In this document: positions 1 to 6,066 of the stretch, in pieces | How positions within the stretch are numbered: position 1 is the stretch's first letter | How the letters are laid out: every line of letters begins with the position of its first letter | Assembly (NCBI GenBank): GCA_012727835.1 | Contig: JAAYGE010000138.1 | Coordinates: 1-6,615, forward strand | Direction: 5' to 3' | DNA from: Bacillota bacterium | GTDB lineage: Bacteria > Bacillota_H > UBA994 > UBA5500 | DNA length: 6,615 bases | The notes under the pieces: model-generated | Told to the model about the DNA's origin: nothing | The model's database searches: none | The model's input: the letters and a program-made list of their open reading frames with translations, nothing else | Translations under genes and position numbers: made by a program

Positions 1-1
1 C

Positions 2-124
2 TCCCGGGTAACCGGTATTTCCCCCGACCGCCGACTGGTACGAGATTGCTGGTCCCGCTACACTTCTGTATTGCCGGCCATCCGGGTGGATGGTTTCCCC
101 TTCACTGGCACCATCCCCTTCTAA
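2..124 (+). CDS. 3' end of an unrecognised protein (partial, cut by left edge)
   Basis: An open frame runs from the left edge to a TAA at 122-124 and gives about 40 C-terminal residues ending in VDGFPFTGTIPF. I prefer this frame because its stop lies only 7 bases before the terminator stem at 132-161, as expected for the end of a transcription unit. Of the other two plus frames, one stops at once (TAA at 9-11) and the other reads straight through the terminator. The visible tail has no motif I recognise, so no function is assigned. Its relation to the flavin genes downstream is unknown, and the terminator suggests a separate transcript. Confidence 0.5.
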   Translation, partial: SRVTGISPDRRLVRDCWSRYTSVLPAIRVDGFPFTGTIPF

Positions 125-131
125 ATGCCGT

Positions 132-161
132 AAAAAGCCGCTCAAAAAGGAGCGGCTTTTT
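132..161 (+). terminator. Rho-independent terminator after the left-edge gene
   Basis: AAAAAGCCGCTC (132-143) pairs perfectly with GAGCGGCTTTTT (150-161) around a 6-nt loop. The right arm ends in five T, and the left arm starts with five A, so the hairpin could also work in the other direction. It isolates the partial gene on the left from the lipoprotein gene. Confidence 0.9.
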
Positions 162-212
162 GTTGCTATCCACGGCACGTTAAAAAAATTACAAGACGAG
201 CGGAATTCTATC

Positions 213-241
213 TTGCCAAATGGGCCAGTATGCTTTATCGT
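213..241 (+). promoter_or_regulatory. Candidate sigma-A-type promoter of the FMN-binding lipoprotein gene
   Basis: TTGCCA (213-218, four matches to TTGACA) and TATCGT (236-241, four matches to TATAAT) are separated by 17 bases. They lie in the AT-rich gap between the terminator at 132-161 and the GTG start at 325. This would leave an untranslated leader of about 75 bases. The match is modest, and other AT-rich hexamers near 255-285 could serve instead. Confidence 0.4.
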
Positions 242-324
242 AATAGCTAAGAGTTTCATATTCACTATATACAAATATTACAGCAATGGCCGTAGTGTTT
301 CTACCAAAGAGGAGGTAAAGCATA

Positions 325-1053
325 GTGAAAAAACTACTGTCATTATCTATGGTACTGGCCCTATCGGTGGCCCTGTTGGTCGGCTGTAATCAGCAGCCTG
401 CTACGCCTTCGACCACGTACAAGGATGGTACTTACGTGGCCGTATCCGACGCCAATGACAAAGGCTACATGCGGGCCGAAGTAACGGTCAAGGACGATAA
501 GATTGAATCGGTATCACTAGTTGGTTTGGATAGCCTCGGCCTAGAGAAAACGGAGGATTATCCTTACGCCGAATACCATTCCGCTATCGTTGATTTAGCT
601 GAGGAAATGGTCAATAAGAATACTTGGGATGTGGACAGCATCACCGGGGCAACCGGTACTTCGGAACAGTCGAAGCAAGCTGTTAAGCGTGCTATGGAAA
701 AGGCATTGGTAGAACCCGCCTCCAGCAACCAATACTTTGATGGCACCTTCATGGCTATCTCGGAGCAGAACGACAAGGGCTGGACTATCGCTTGGGTTAC
801 TATCGAAAACGATAAGATCACCGATGTAAAGCTCGTTTCCACCACTGCTAAGCAAAATGATGACGGTAGCACCAGCTTTGTCCGCAAAGATGACAGCTAC
901 CCCTACCCCGAGTACTTCGAAGCTATTGAGACTCTACCAGAGCAATTCGTTGCCAACAACGGTACCGATATCGAGGGTGTTACCGGCGCTACAGGCACTA
1001 CGGAACAAGCTAAAGATGCAGTAGAGCAGGCACTAGCTCAAGCTGCTAGGTAA
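325..1053 (+). CDS. Lipoprotein with two tandem FMN-binding domains (PplA-like electron carrier)
   Basis: This 242-residue protein is a probable extracellular flavoprotein carrying covalently bound FMN. The signal peptide runs MKKLLS to the lipobox LLVG-C21, so the mature protein should be lipid-anchored at Cys21 on the outer face of the membrane. Two homologous FMN_bind-type domains follow (about 32-130 and 137-240). Each starts with Y-x-DGT, contains a YPYxEY segment, and ends with TGATGT (107-112 and 220-225). The Thr of TGAT (T110, T223) is the expected flavin acceptor for ApbE-type transferases. Domain 1 has the usual Asp three residues before TGAT (D104); domain 2 has Glu217. The GTG start is set by AAGAGGAGGT (307-316), 8 bases upstream. 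The domain layout matches Listeria PplA, and an ApbE gene follows immediately. A role in extracellular electron transfer is inferred; an FMN-dependent extracytoplasmic reductase partner is the main alternative. Confidence 0.9.
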   Translation: MKKLLSLSMVLALSVALLVGCNQQPATPSTTYKDGTYVAVSDANDKGYMRAEVTVKDDKIESVSLVGLDSLGLEKTEDYPYAEYHSAIVDLAEEMVNKNTWDVDSITGATGTSEQSKQAVKRAMEKALVEPASSNQYFDGTFMAISEQNDKGWTIAWVTIENDKITDVKLVSTTAKQNDDGSTSFVRKDDSYPYPEYFEAIETLPEQFVANNGTDIEGVTGATGTTEQAKDAVEQALAQAAR

Positions 1054-1074
1054 CATCACCTGAATTTAGAATTG

Positions 1075-1108
1075 AAGCCGGAAGCCGCATGGCTCCGGCT
1101 TTGTTCTT
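1075..1108 (+). terminator. Rho-independent terminator after the lipoprotein gene
   Basis: AAGCCGGAAGCC (1075-1086) pairs with GGCTCCGGCTT (1091-1101) around the loop GCAT, with a single bulged A. The T-rich run TTGTTCTTT follows. It starts 21 bases after the lipoprotein stop, so that gene can be made as a monocistronic message, perhaps with partial read-through into the operon downstream. Confidence 0.8.
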
Positions 1109-1127
1109 TGCCCTTATATGCTATAAT
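1100..1127 (+). promoter_or_regulatory. Extended -10 promoter of the apbE-Gx-prenyl synthase operon
   Basis: A perfect TATAAT at 1122-1127 is preceded by TG with one intervening base (TGC-TATAAT), the extended -10 form. The -35 region is poor: TTTGTT (1100-1105) at 16 bases spacing. That fits a promoter that relies on its extended -10. Transcription would start near 1134, about 43 bases before the apbE start. The upstream part overlaps the tail of the lipoprotein terminator, so termination and re-initiation are packed together. Confidence 0.65.
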
Positions 1128-1166
1128 AAATCGATTCTAAGATTTTCGCAAGCAATGGCTGGGAGT

Positions 1167-1170
1167 GAGG
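1167..1170 (+). promoter_or_regulatory. Ribosome binding site deciding the apbE start
   Basis: GAGG at 1167-1170 lies 6 bases before the ATG at 1177. The in-frame GTG at 1165 has only GGGA directly abutting it and no properly spaced Shine-Dalgarno site. The ATG is therefore the better start, giving 343 rather than 347 residues. Confidence 0.6.
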
Positions 1171-1176
1171 TCGCGG

Positions 1177-2208
1177 ATGCGCAGAAATTTCATCTGGTTA
1201 AGCCTATTTTTTTTAGCGCTGGTTATTGGTGTGGGGATTTGGCGGTCAGCCGATAACCGCGAAGCTAGTCAGGCCGAATTTCTAATGGGAACTTACATGG
1301 AAATTAGGGCCTTTGGCCGACGGGCCCCAACTGCAGTGGAACGGTGTTTCGTTCGCCTGCAGGAAATCGAAGACCGTATGACAGCAAACAGTCTAGACAG
1401 CGAGATTGCAACTATTAACCAAAAGGCCGGCCAGGAAGCGGTAACCGTTAGTGAGGATACCTTTTTTGTTATCGAGAAGGCGCTACGGTACGCGGAGCTA
1501 ACGGGAGGGAAGTTTGATCCCACCATTCAGCCGGTGGTGAAATTATGGCAGATCGGGACCGACGAGGCACGGGTGCCGGCACCGGCCGAAATTGAAGCTA
1601 AACTGCCGCTGGTGGATTACCGGGCGGTGGAGCTGGATGCTACCCAGAAGACAGTCTACTTGCCCCAGGCGGGTATGGGCCTCGATTTGGGCGGCATTGC
1701 TAAAGGATATGCGGCCGATGAAGCGGGTGCCATACTTAAAGCCCATGGGGTAAAGAAAGCGTTAATCAATTTGGGTGGAAATATCTATGTGTTAGGAACA
1801 AACCCTAATAATGAGTCATGGAAAATCGGCATTCAAGATCCGGAAGAAGAACGCAACCAATACATCGCCATCCTAGCCGTACAAGACGCAACCCTTGTTA
1901 CCTCGGGTCCTTACGAAAGGTTCTTAGAAGTGGATGACCAGGTCTACCACCACATTCTAGATCCGGCCACCGGCTATCCGGCGGATACGGGACTTCTGAG
2001 CGTAACAATTGTTACCACCAAGTCGATAGATGCGGATGCCCTTAGCACTAGTGTGTTCGCCCTAGGACGAGAAGCAGGGTTGGAGCTGATTAATAGCCTG
2101 GCCGAGGTGGAAGCCGTTATTATTGATGACGAGTATCGGGTCTTTGCCACTGCAGGCATAAGGCAGCAGCTGACGATTACCGACCCGAAATATACGCTGA
2201 TGCCATAA
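1177..2208 (+). CDS. apbE: FAD:protein FMN transferase (ApbE/FmnB family)
   Basis: ApbE enzymes use FAD as donor to attach FMN by a phosphoester bond to a Thr of target flavoproteins, acting outside the cytoplasmic membrane with Mg2+. This 343-residue protein has family length and these features in order: an N-terminal hydrophobic segment (about 5-21), LMGTYMEIRAFG (36-47), GGKFDPTIQP (110-119), DLGGIAKGYAAD (170-181), INLGGNIYVLG (197-207), TSGPYERF (242-249), HHILDPATGYP (258-268) and DADALSTSVFALG (285-297), the last in the expected metal and flavin pocket. There is no lipobox Cys after the hydrophobic segment, so it is probably membrane-anchored or secreted rather than a lipoprotein. The obvious substrate is the double FMN-domain lipoprotein just upstream. 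It is the first gene of an operon, ending 17 bases before the Gx gene. An in-frame GTG at 1165 is an alternative start. Confidence 0.93.
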   Translation: MRRNFIWLSLFFLALVIGVGIWRSADNREASQAEFLMGTYMEIRAFGRRAPTAVERCFVRLQEIEDRMTANSLDSEIATINQKAGQEAVTVSEDTFFVIEKALRYAELTGGKFDPTIQPVVKLWQIGTDEARVPAPAEIEAKLPLVDYRAVELDATQKTVYLPQAGMGLDLGGIAKGYAADEAGAILKAHGVKKALINLGGNIYVLGTNPNNESWKIGIQDPEEERNQYIAILAVQDATLVTSGPYERFLEVDDQVYHHILDPATGYPADTGLLSVTIVTTKSIDADALSTSVFALGREAGLELINSLAEVEAVIIDDEYRVFATAGIRQQLTITDPKYTLMP

Positions 2209-2225
2209 AAGAACCGGGGGAAGCA

Positions 2226-2768
2226 ATGAGTACTGCAAGAAGAATTGTGTTTTTGGGGATAATGATTGCGTTAGCACTAGCCTTGCATGTGGCAGAAAGA
2301 GCACTGCCGCTGCCCGTATTGCCCGTTCCGGGAGTAAAGCTGGGCTTAGCCAACATAGTGACCTTAACAGCCATTTTTATCTTACCTTTACCAGAAATAA
2401 CATTGCTGGTGGTGGGTAGAACTATTCTAGCAACCGCATTTGGTGGCGGTTTATCCAGTTTTCTGTTTAGCCTCACCGGTGGTCTTTTCAGCATGCTGGT
2501 TATGTATTTACTGGTGCACCGGGCAAGCAACTGGGTTAGCCTACCGGCCATCAGTGTGGTGGGGGCCGTGTTCCATAATCTGGGCCAGTTGCTGGTGGCT
2601 GCCCTAATTGTGCGCACACTAGGTATCTTTCTCTATTTACCCTTACTCCTGCTATCGGCCGGCTTAACCGGCTTGGCAGTCGGTTTTACAACTCTAGTTC
2701 TACTACGGTCATTGCTGAAGACCAAAATGGTTACTATTCCTGAACATCTACGCCCCCTACTAGCTTAA
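2226..2768 (+). CDS. Gx transporter family membrane protein (EetB-like; 'heptaprenyl diphosphate synthase component I')
   Basis: This is a 180-residue, very hydrophobic protein with about five or six membrane segments. Family marks are PGVKLGLANIVTL (35-47), SLTGGLFSM (82-90) and GAVFHNLGQLL (113-123), typical of the Gx transporter/Hpre_diP_synt_I family, whose fold class is related to ECF-transporter S components. The old name 'heptaprenyl diphosphate synthase component I' comes from gene neighbourhood; the sequence has no prenyltransferase motif. In Listeria the homolog EetB is needed for flavin-based extracellular electron transfer, but its biochemical role and substrate are not settled. 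Here it sits 17 bases after apbE and 28 bases before the prenyl synthase gene, clearly in one operon. The start ATG is preceded by the purine-rich stretch CGGGGGAA. Family assignment is firm; function is inferred from context. Confidence 0.88.
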   Translation: MSTARRIVFLGIMIALALALHVAERALPLPVLPVPGVKLGLANIVTLTAIFILPLPEITLLVVGRTILATAFGGGLSSFLFSLTGGLFSMLVMYLLVHRASNWVSLPAISVVGAVFHNLGQLLVAALIVRTLGIFLYLPLLLLSAGLTGLAVGFTTLVLLRSLLKTKMVTIPEHLRPLLA

Positions 2769-2796
2769 TTTGAGTCACTAATGAGGAGGCTTTGGC

Positions 2797-3750
2797 ATGC
2801 CATTATTCCAGTCGGCGGAGTTAATAGCAGGGCTGAAAGAGGTTGAAGAACACCTACAGCAAGCTCTCCGCTCTCGTGAAGCCCTACTTGAGCAAGTTAC
2901 AAGCCAGCTGGTCTTGTCGGGCGGGAAACGGATTCGCCCCGCTCTAACCCTACTGGGGGCTTCCTTTGGCACCAGGCAAGATCCGGCGGTGACCAAGATT
3001 GCAGCCGCCAGTGAGCTGTTGCACACGGCTACCTTGGTCCATGATGACATCATTGACCACTCCCCTCTCCGCCGCGGCCAGCCTACGGTGCAGGCCACTT
3101 ATGGTAATGAGATTGCGGTATTTACAGGAGATTGGCTACTCACTAAAGCGATGCTCTTACTGGCGGAGGCCAATGCGGGCCAACACATGACCGAATTGGC
3201 CAAAACCATGATCCATATTTGTGAAGGCGAGGTCAGCCAGTTTGCCAGCCGTTACCAAAGGGTGAGCATCTACAACTATCTCCGACGCATCCACGGCAAG
3301 ACGGCGGCCCTGTTTAGCCTCAGCATTGCAGCAGGGGCCGAGCAAACCCAGGCGCCGACAAGAACCATACGGGCTTTAAGCAGGTATGGAATATTCTTTG
3401 GCATGGCCTTTCAAATTTACGATGATATGCTAGATTATATGGCCGATCGTTCCCAACTGGGGAAACCGGTGGGCGTGGACATTCGTAGTGGTATTTATAC
3501 CCTACCCTTGCTCTATGCTTTAGAAGACAAAGAGGCGGCAGCCGGTCTCGAGCCTCTACTGAGCTCAACCTGCAGCCCGCAACAGGCACTGGCCATTCTC
3601 CAACTGGTCTCCCGTACCGATGGCCTAAAACGGAGCCAGCAGCTGGTACAACGCTATGTGGATAAGGCACGCCAGGCCATAGCCCCCTTGCCGGAAACGG
3701 CGGCCAAAGCCGAGTTGCTGGCCCTGACAGAACGATTATTTTCTTGTTAG
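2797..3750 (+). CDS. Polyprenyl diphosphate synthase, long-chain type (HepT/DmkB-like)
   Basis: This trans-prenyltransferase elongates an allylic diphosphate with isopentenyl diphosphate, probably making the side chain of (demethyl)menaquinone. The 317 residues match family length. Visible motifs are GGKRIRP (42-48), the first Asp-rich motif DDIID (83-87) followed by LRRG (91-94), GKT (167-169) and the second Asp-rich motif DDMLD (209-213) followed by GKPVGVDI (222-229). The residue five positions before the first Asp motif is a small Ala (A78), as in long-chain rather than farnesyl or geranylgeranyl enzymes; exact chain length cannot be read from sequence. GAGGAGG (2783-2789) lies 7 bases before the ATG. 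It is the last gene of the apbE operon. In Listeria a homologous synthase (DmkB) belongs to the electron-transfer locus. It could instead be the cell's only, general menaquinone side-chain synthase. Confidence 0.92.
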   Translation: MPLFQSAELIAGLKEVEEHLQQALRSREALLEQVTSQLVLSGGKRIRPALTLLGASFGTRQDPAVTKIAAASELLHTATLVHDDIIDHSPLRRGQPTVQATYGNEIAVFTGDWLLTKAMLLLAEANAGQHMTELAKTMIHICEGEVSQFASRYQRVSIYNYLRRIHGKTAALFSLSIAAGAEQTQAPTRTIRALSRYGIFFGMAFQIYDDMLDYMADRSQLGKPVGVDIRSGIYTLPLLYALEDKEAAAGLEPLLSSTCSPQQALAILQLVSRTDGLKRSQQLVQRYVDKARQAIAPLPETAAKAELLALTERLFSC

Positions 3751-3757
3751 CATGCAA

Positions 3758-3799
3758 ACAGGGGCTGTTCGCAAAAGCAGTTTTGCGAACAGCCCCTGT
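3758..3799. repeat. Perfect 19-bp inverted repeat with 4-nt loop between convergent genes
   Basis: Bases 3758-3776 (starting ACAGGGGCTG, ending GCAAAA) are exactly complementary in reverse to 3781-3799, with loop GCAG. It starts 7 bases after the prenyl synthase stop. It probably terminates transcription of the apbE operon and perhaps blocks read-through from the opposing peptidase gene. However, no real T-tract follows on either strand (GGTGTTTC on plus), so it is not a textbook intrinsic terminator. GGGGCTGTTCGCAAAA resembles insertion-sequence ends, so a fused pair of IS or MITE ends is the alternative. Confidence 0.75.
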
Positions 3800-3965
3800 G
3801 GTGTTTCTAGGCCGAGGTCATACTAGAGCCTGTGCCCAACCTCTGTTGGAATAAGCTCGGAGAGTTTAAGACAGTTTGAACAGTTGTCGCTGCTTTTCCT
3901 TGGCTCCTTCGCTCTACTGATCAGCGGGCCCAATGGGCTGTGCGTATGACCACCGGCCTTGTTGC

Positions 3966-3990
3966 TAAAACTTGGTGTACTAAGGTTTTA
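3966..3990 (-). terminator. Possible weak terminator for the M20 peptidase gene
   Basis: TAAAA-CTTGG (3966-3975) can pair with CTAAG-(G)-TTTTA (3980-3990) around the loop TGTA, with one bulged base and one G-T pair. It lies 21 bases beyond the stop of the minus-strand peptidase gene and reads with U-rich ends in both directions. The stem is short and AT-rich, so the call is tentative. The rest of the 260-base gap (3800-4010) shows no open frame or RNA gene that I can support. Confidence 0.35.
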
Positions 3991-4010
3991 ATGCGTTACC
4001 CCCCTGTCTC

Positions 4011-5138
4011 TTAGCTAAGCAACGTCAGCAGAAGACCGGTCAATTGGGCCATACCTTTCGGTATGGGACGAATATCTAGAGACTCATCCAGTCGGTGGGC
4101 TCCCTTTCCGTTGGTGATGCCAATGCAGATGGCCGGTATACCCTGGCCCAGAGGCACATTAGCATCGGTGCTGCTGGGGCTGCAGCTGGGAGTGATATCG
4201 AGGGCGGTTAGAATCTCCTTGGCCAACTGCACCAGCTGATGGTCACCCGCCAAGGAGCCACCGGGACGGTCGCCAACAACCTCTATTTCCACCTTCACGC
4301 CCTGGGCATGCCGCTGCAGTATTTCTCGCACTTGCTTTTCCAGTTTGGCTAAACAAGTAGTACAGGTAGACCGCATATCGATGAGCATTTCCGCCCGTTG
4401 GGCGATGGTGTTGATGGAGGTGCCGCCAGAAATAACCCCCACGTTATAGGTGGTGCGCGGTTGCTTAGGTACCTCCAGATGGGAAATGTCGGCTATCATG
4501 CGACCTAGAGCATGGATGGCACTGGCCACACCAAAATCGCCCCAGCTATGGCCACCGCCGGTGGTGACGGTAACCTTTAACCGTCGGCTCGCGATGGCCT
4601 CATGGATTACCGAACCCAAGTTGCCATCTGCGGCTACTACCATATCCACCTCTTGCCCATAGCGAGCCATAGCCGCTTTCATGCCCCGTAAATCGCCCAG
4701 GCCTTCCTCTCCGGCGGTGCCGACTAGAATTAGGCGACCATTGAAACGCAGATCTAAATCCCGCAGGGCAGCCACCATTTGGATCAAAGCGGCCACCGCC
4801 GTGGAATTGTCACGGATGCCGGGGGCATGCAATTCATGGCCCTCCCGCCGTACCCGCACATCGGTTTCAGCCGGAAAAACGGTGTCTAAATGGGCAGCAA
4901 CTAGGATGGTAGGCCCGTCCCCCTGCCCCCGAATGTCGGCATAGACGTTGGGGGTGTCATCAATAAAGACATCGGTTAAACCCAGCTCCCGCCAGCGCTT
5001 AGCCACATATTCGGCCCGTTCTTGCTCCTGAAAGGTTGGTGCCGCTACCTCACAAACAGTGATGTTCTCTTGCACCATATCTTCCAGATGCTGCTGGTAG
5101 TAGGCTTCTAGTTTTTTTAACAGTTGGCGATCGATCAT
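4011..5138 (-). CDS. M20-family metallopeptidase (aminoacylase/carboxypeptidase-like hydrolase)
   Basis: This 375-residue protein is probably a cytoplasmic two-zinc hydrolase that cleaves peptide or N-acyl amide bonds; the substrate cannot be told. Expected metal ligands are H83 (in AAHLDTVF, with D85 nearby), D110 (IRDNS), E145, D171 and H348 (GKGAH). E144 of the GEEG segment is the likely catalytic base. The lid/dimerisation domain lies at about 184-290 and includes GGGHSWGDFG (184-193) and YNVGVISGGTSINTIA (231-246). No signal peptide is visible. AAAGGAG lies 8 bases before the ATG (complement at 5147-5153). All catalytic positions are present, so it should be active. An oddity is a C-x-x-C pair (C259, C262) just after the DMRST strand. 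It lies 114 bases downstream of the phosphatase gene on the same strand and may share its transcript, since I see no convincing promoter between them. Confidence 0.88.
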   Translation of the reverse strand: MIDRQLLKKLEAYYQQHLEDMVQENITVCEVAAPTFQEQERAEYVAKRWRELGLTDVFIDDTPNVYADIRGQGDGPTILVAAHLDTVFPAETDVRVRREGHELHAPGIRDNSTAVAALIQMVAALRDLDLRFNGRLILVGTAGEEGLGDLRGMKAAMARYGQEVDMVVAADGNLGSVIHEAIASRRLKVTVTTGGGHSWGDFGVASAIHALGRMIADISHLEVPKQPRTTYNVGVISGGTSINTIAQRAEMLIDMRSTCTTCLAKLEKQVREILQRHAQGVKVEIEVVGDRPGGSLAGDHQLVQLAKEILTALDITPSCSPSSTDANVPLGQGIPAICIGITNGKGAHRLDESLDIRPIPKGMAQLTGLLLTLLS

Positions 5139-5252
5139 ACCTCAGTCTCCTTTACCATTTTGCTATTTAATAAATTCAACGTCAGCCACCAGACCCCTCT
5201 TATGGCCAACCAACAAATGGACCTACTTGGGCCTACCGAAGGATTAAAGCGA

Positions 5253-5933
5253 CTAGTCACTGGGAAACTGGGCCTGTCTATGGTGGATAATGAATAGAAT
5301 CATAATGCAGCCAGTCAACCATACTCCCCCAGCCGCATAACCGGCTATCACATCGCTGGGAAAATGCACCCCTAAATATATACGACTAATACCAATGGTT
5401 ATTGCCAACAACCAGGCCACTAGGGCTCCCAATCGGATCGCCCAGCCGGGCCGACGGCGACCATATTGCCAGAGCAGGTACCCCAGCAATCCATAGAAGG
5501 CAAAGGAGATCATGGCATGGCCACTGGGAAAGCTATAGCCGGTGGCTGTTACCAAGGCGGGTGCATCAGGACGAGCCCGCTGGAAAAAGGCCTTTAGGGC
5601 CTCATTGGTGAGCCAAGAACCACTGAGGCAAAGGGCTAATACCCGAGCTTCTGCCAAGAACTTAGGATTATAAGCATGGGTGTAGAGGAGTAAAGAAAGG
5701 GCGATAGCAATAGTCACTGCTGCCGAACCCAGATGGGTTATTACTGTCATGCATCCGGTTACTCGGCTACTACGAAAGCTCTGTATATAAGCACTCACTG
5801 AACGATCAAACTCGGCTAGCTGGGGATAACGCCAAGCGATCAAAATAAAGGTAGCCAATAACAATAAGGCAGTACCTAGACTGACTAACAAAGGTTTACC
5901 TATTGGTAGTAAAGCTAATCTCGACTTGCTCAT
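5253..5933 (-). CDS. PAP2-family membrane phosphatase (undecaprenyl-PP or PgpB-like)
   Basis: This 226-residue integral membrane protein has about six membrane segments and the full PAP2 signature. It shows K114-x6-R121-P122, then PSGH (136-139, with H139 as the acid/base), then S183-R184-x5-H190-x3-D194, where H190 is the phosphorylated nucleophile. The active site should face outside. Such enzymes dephosphorylate lipid phosphates, commonly undecaprenyl diphosphate (BcrC type) or phosphatidylglycerol phosphate (PgpB type); the sequence does not choose. The ATG whose first base is 5933 has GGGAGG five bases upstream (complement at 5939-5944). The frame stays open upstream to 6158, but that extension lacks membrane-protein character and overlaps the divergent peptidase gene, so it is rejected. 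The M20 peptidase gene follows on the same strand. Confidence 0.9.
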   Translation of the reverse strand: MSKSRLALLPIGKPLLVSLGTALLLLATFILIAWRYPQLAEFDRSVSAYIQSFRSSRVTGCMTVITHLGSAAVTIAIALSLLLYTHAYNPKFLAEARVLALCLSGSWLTNEALKAFFQRARPDAPALVTATGYSFPSGHAMISFAFYGLLGYLLWQYGRRRPGWAIRLGALVAWLLAITIGISRIYLGVHFPSDVIAGYAAGGVWLTGCIMILFIIHHRQAQFPSD

Positions 5934-5938
5934 GTTTT

Positions 5939-5944
5939 CCTCCC
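5939..5944 (-). promoter_or_regulatory. Ribosome binding site deciding the phosphatase start
   Basis: On the minus strand GGGAGG is followed by AAAAC and then the ATG at 5933. It singles out this start within a frame that is open for another 225 bases upstream. Confidence 0.75.
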
Positions 5945-5970
5945 AACACGAGTAAGAGTTAACTAAGTTT

Positions 5971-5976
5971 ATCATA
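5971..5976 (-). promoter_or_regulatory. Candidate -10 element of the phosphatase gene
   Basis: The minus strand reads TATGAT (five of six matches to TATAAT), 37 bases before the phosphatase ATG. The corresponding -35 region is poor (TT only conserved), so this is a weak call. It sits in the 133-base divergent gap, which must also hold the promoter for the S9 peptidase; I see no convincing plus-strand pair there. Confidence 0.35.
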
Positions 5977-6066
5977 TTGGAACATCCAGTAGACCTAACC
6001 GGGAAGGAAATTTGCCATTGCTGCCGAAAGGTTACTGCAGACCAAAAGTATGGAGGGATAGGTAAG

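Noticed and set aside
90..389. Plus-strand 99-residue open frame
   Set aside because: It spans the terminator at 132-161, the promoter region and the start of the lipoprotein gene, and has no ribosome binding site or protein-like composition. It is a chance frame.
564..887. Minus-strand frames opposite the lipoprotein gene
   Set aside because: They are antisense to a gene with clear signal peptide, lipobox and paired FMN motifs, and show no family features of their own.
2177..2617. Minus-strand 146-residue frame opposite the Gx gene
   Set aside because: It lies antisense to a well-supported membrane protein gene, has no recognisable motif and no Shine-Dalgarno support.
3320..3757. Minus-strand 145-residue frame opposite the prenyl synthase gene
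   Set aside because: It is antisense to the second Asp-rich half of the synthase and its composition (rich in Pro, Arg, Trp) is that of a shadow frame. It also begins next to the palindrome, with no ribosome binding site.
3800..4010. Possible transposase remnant in the convergent gap
   Set aside because: I looked in all frames and saw no stretch resembling a transposase or other protein. Only the hairpins can be supported.
5139..5252. Promoter or riboswitch between the phosphatase and M20 peptidase genes
   Set aside because: On the minus strand I found AT-rich patches such as TTGAAT and TATTAA, but no pair at acceptable spacing and no convincing conserved stem structure.
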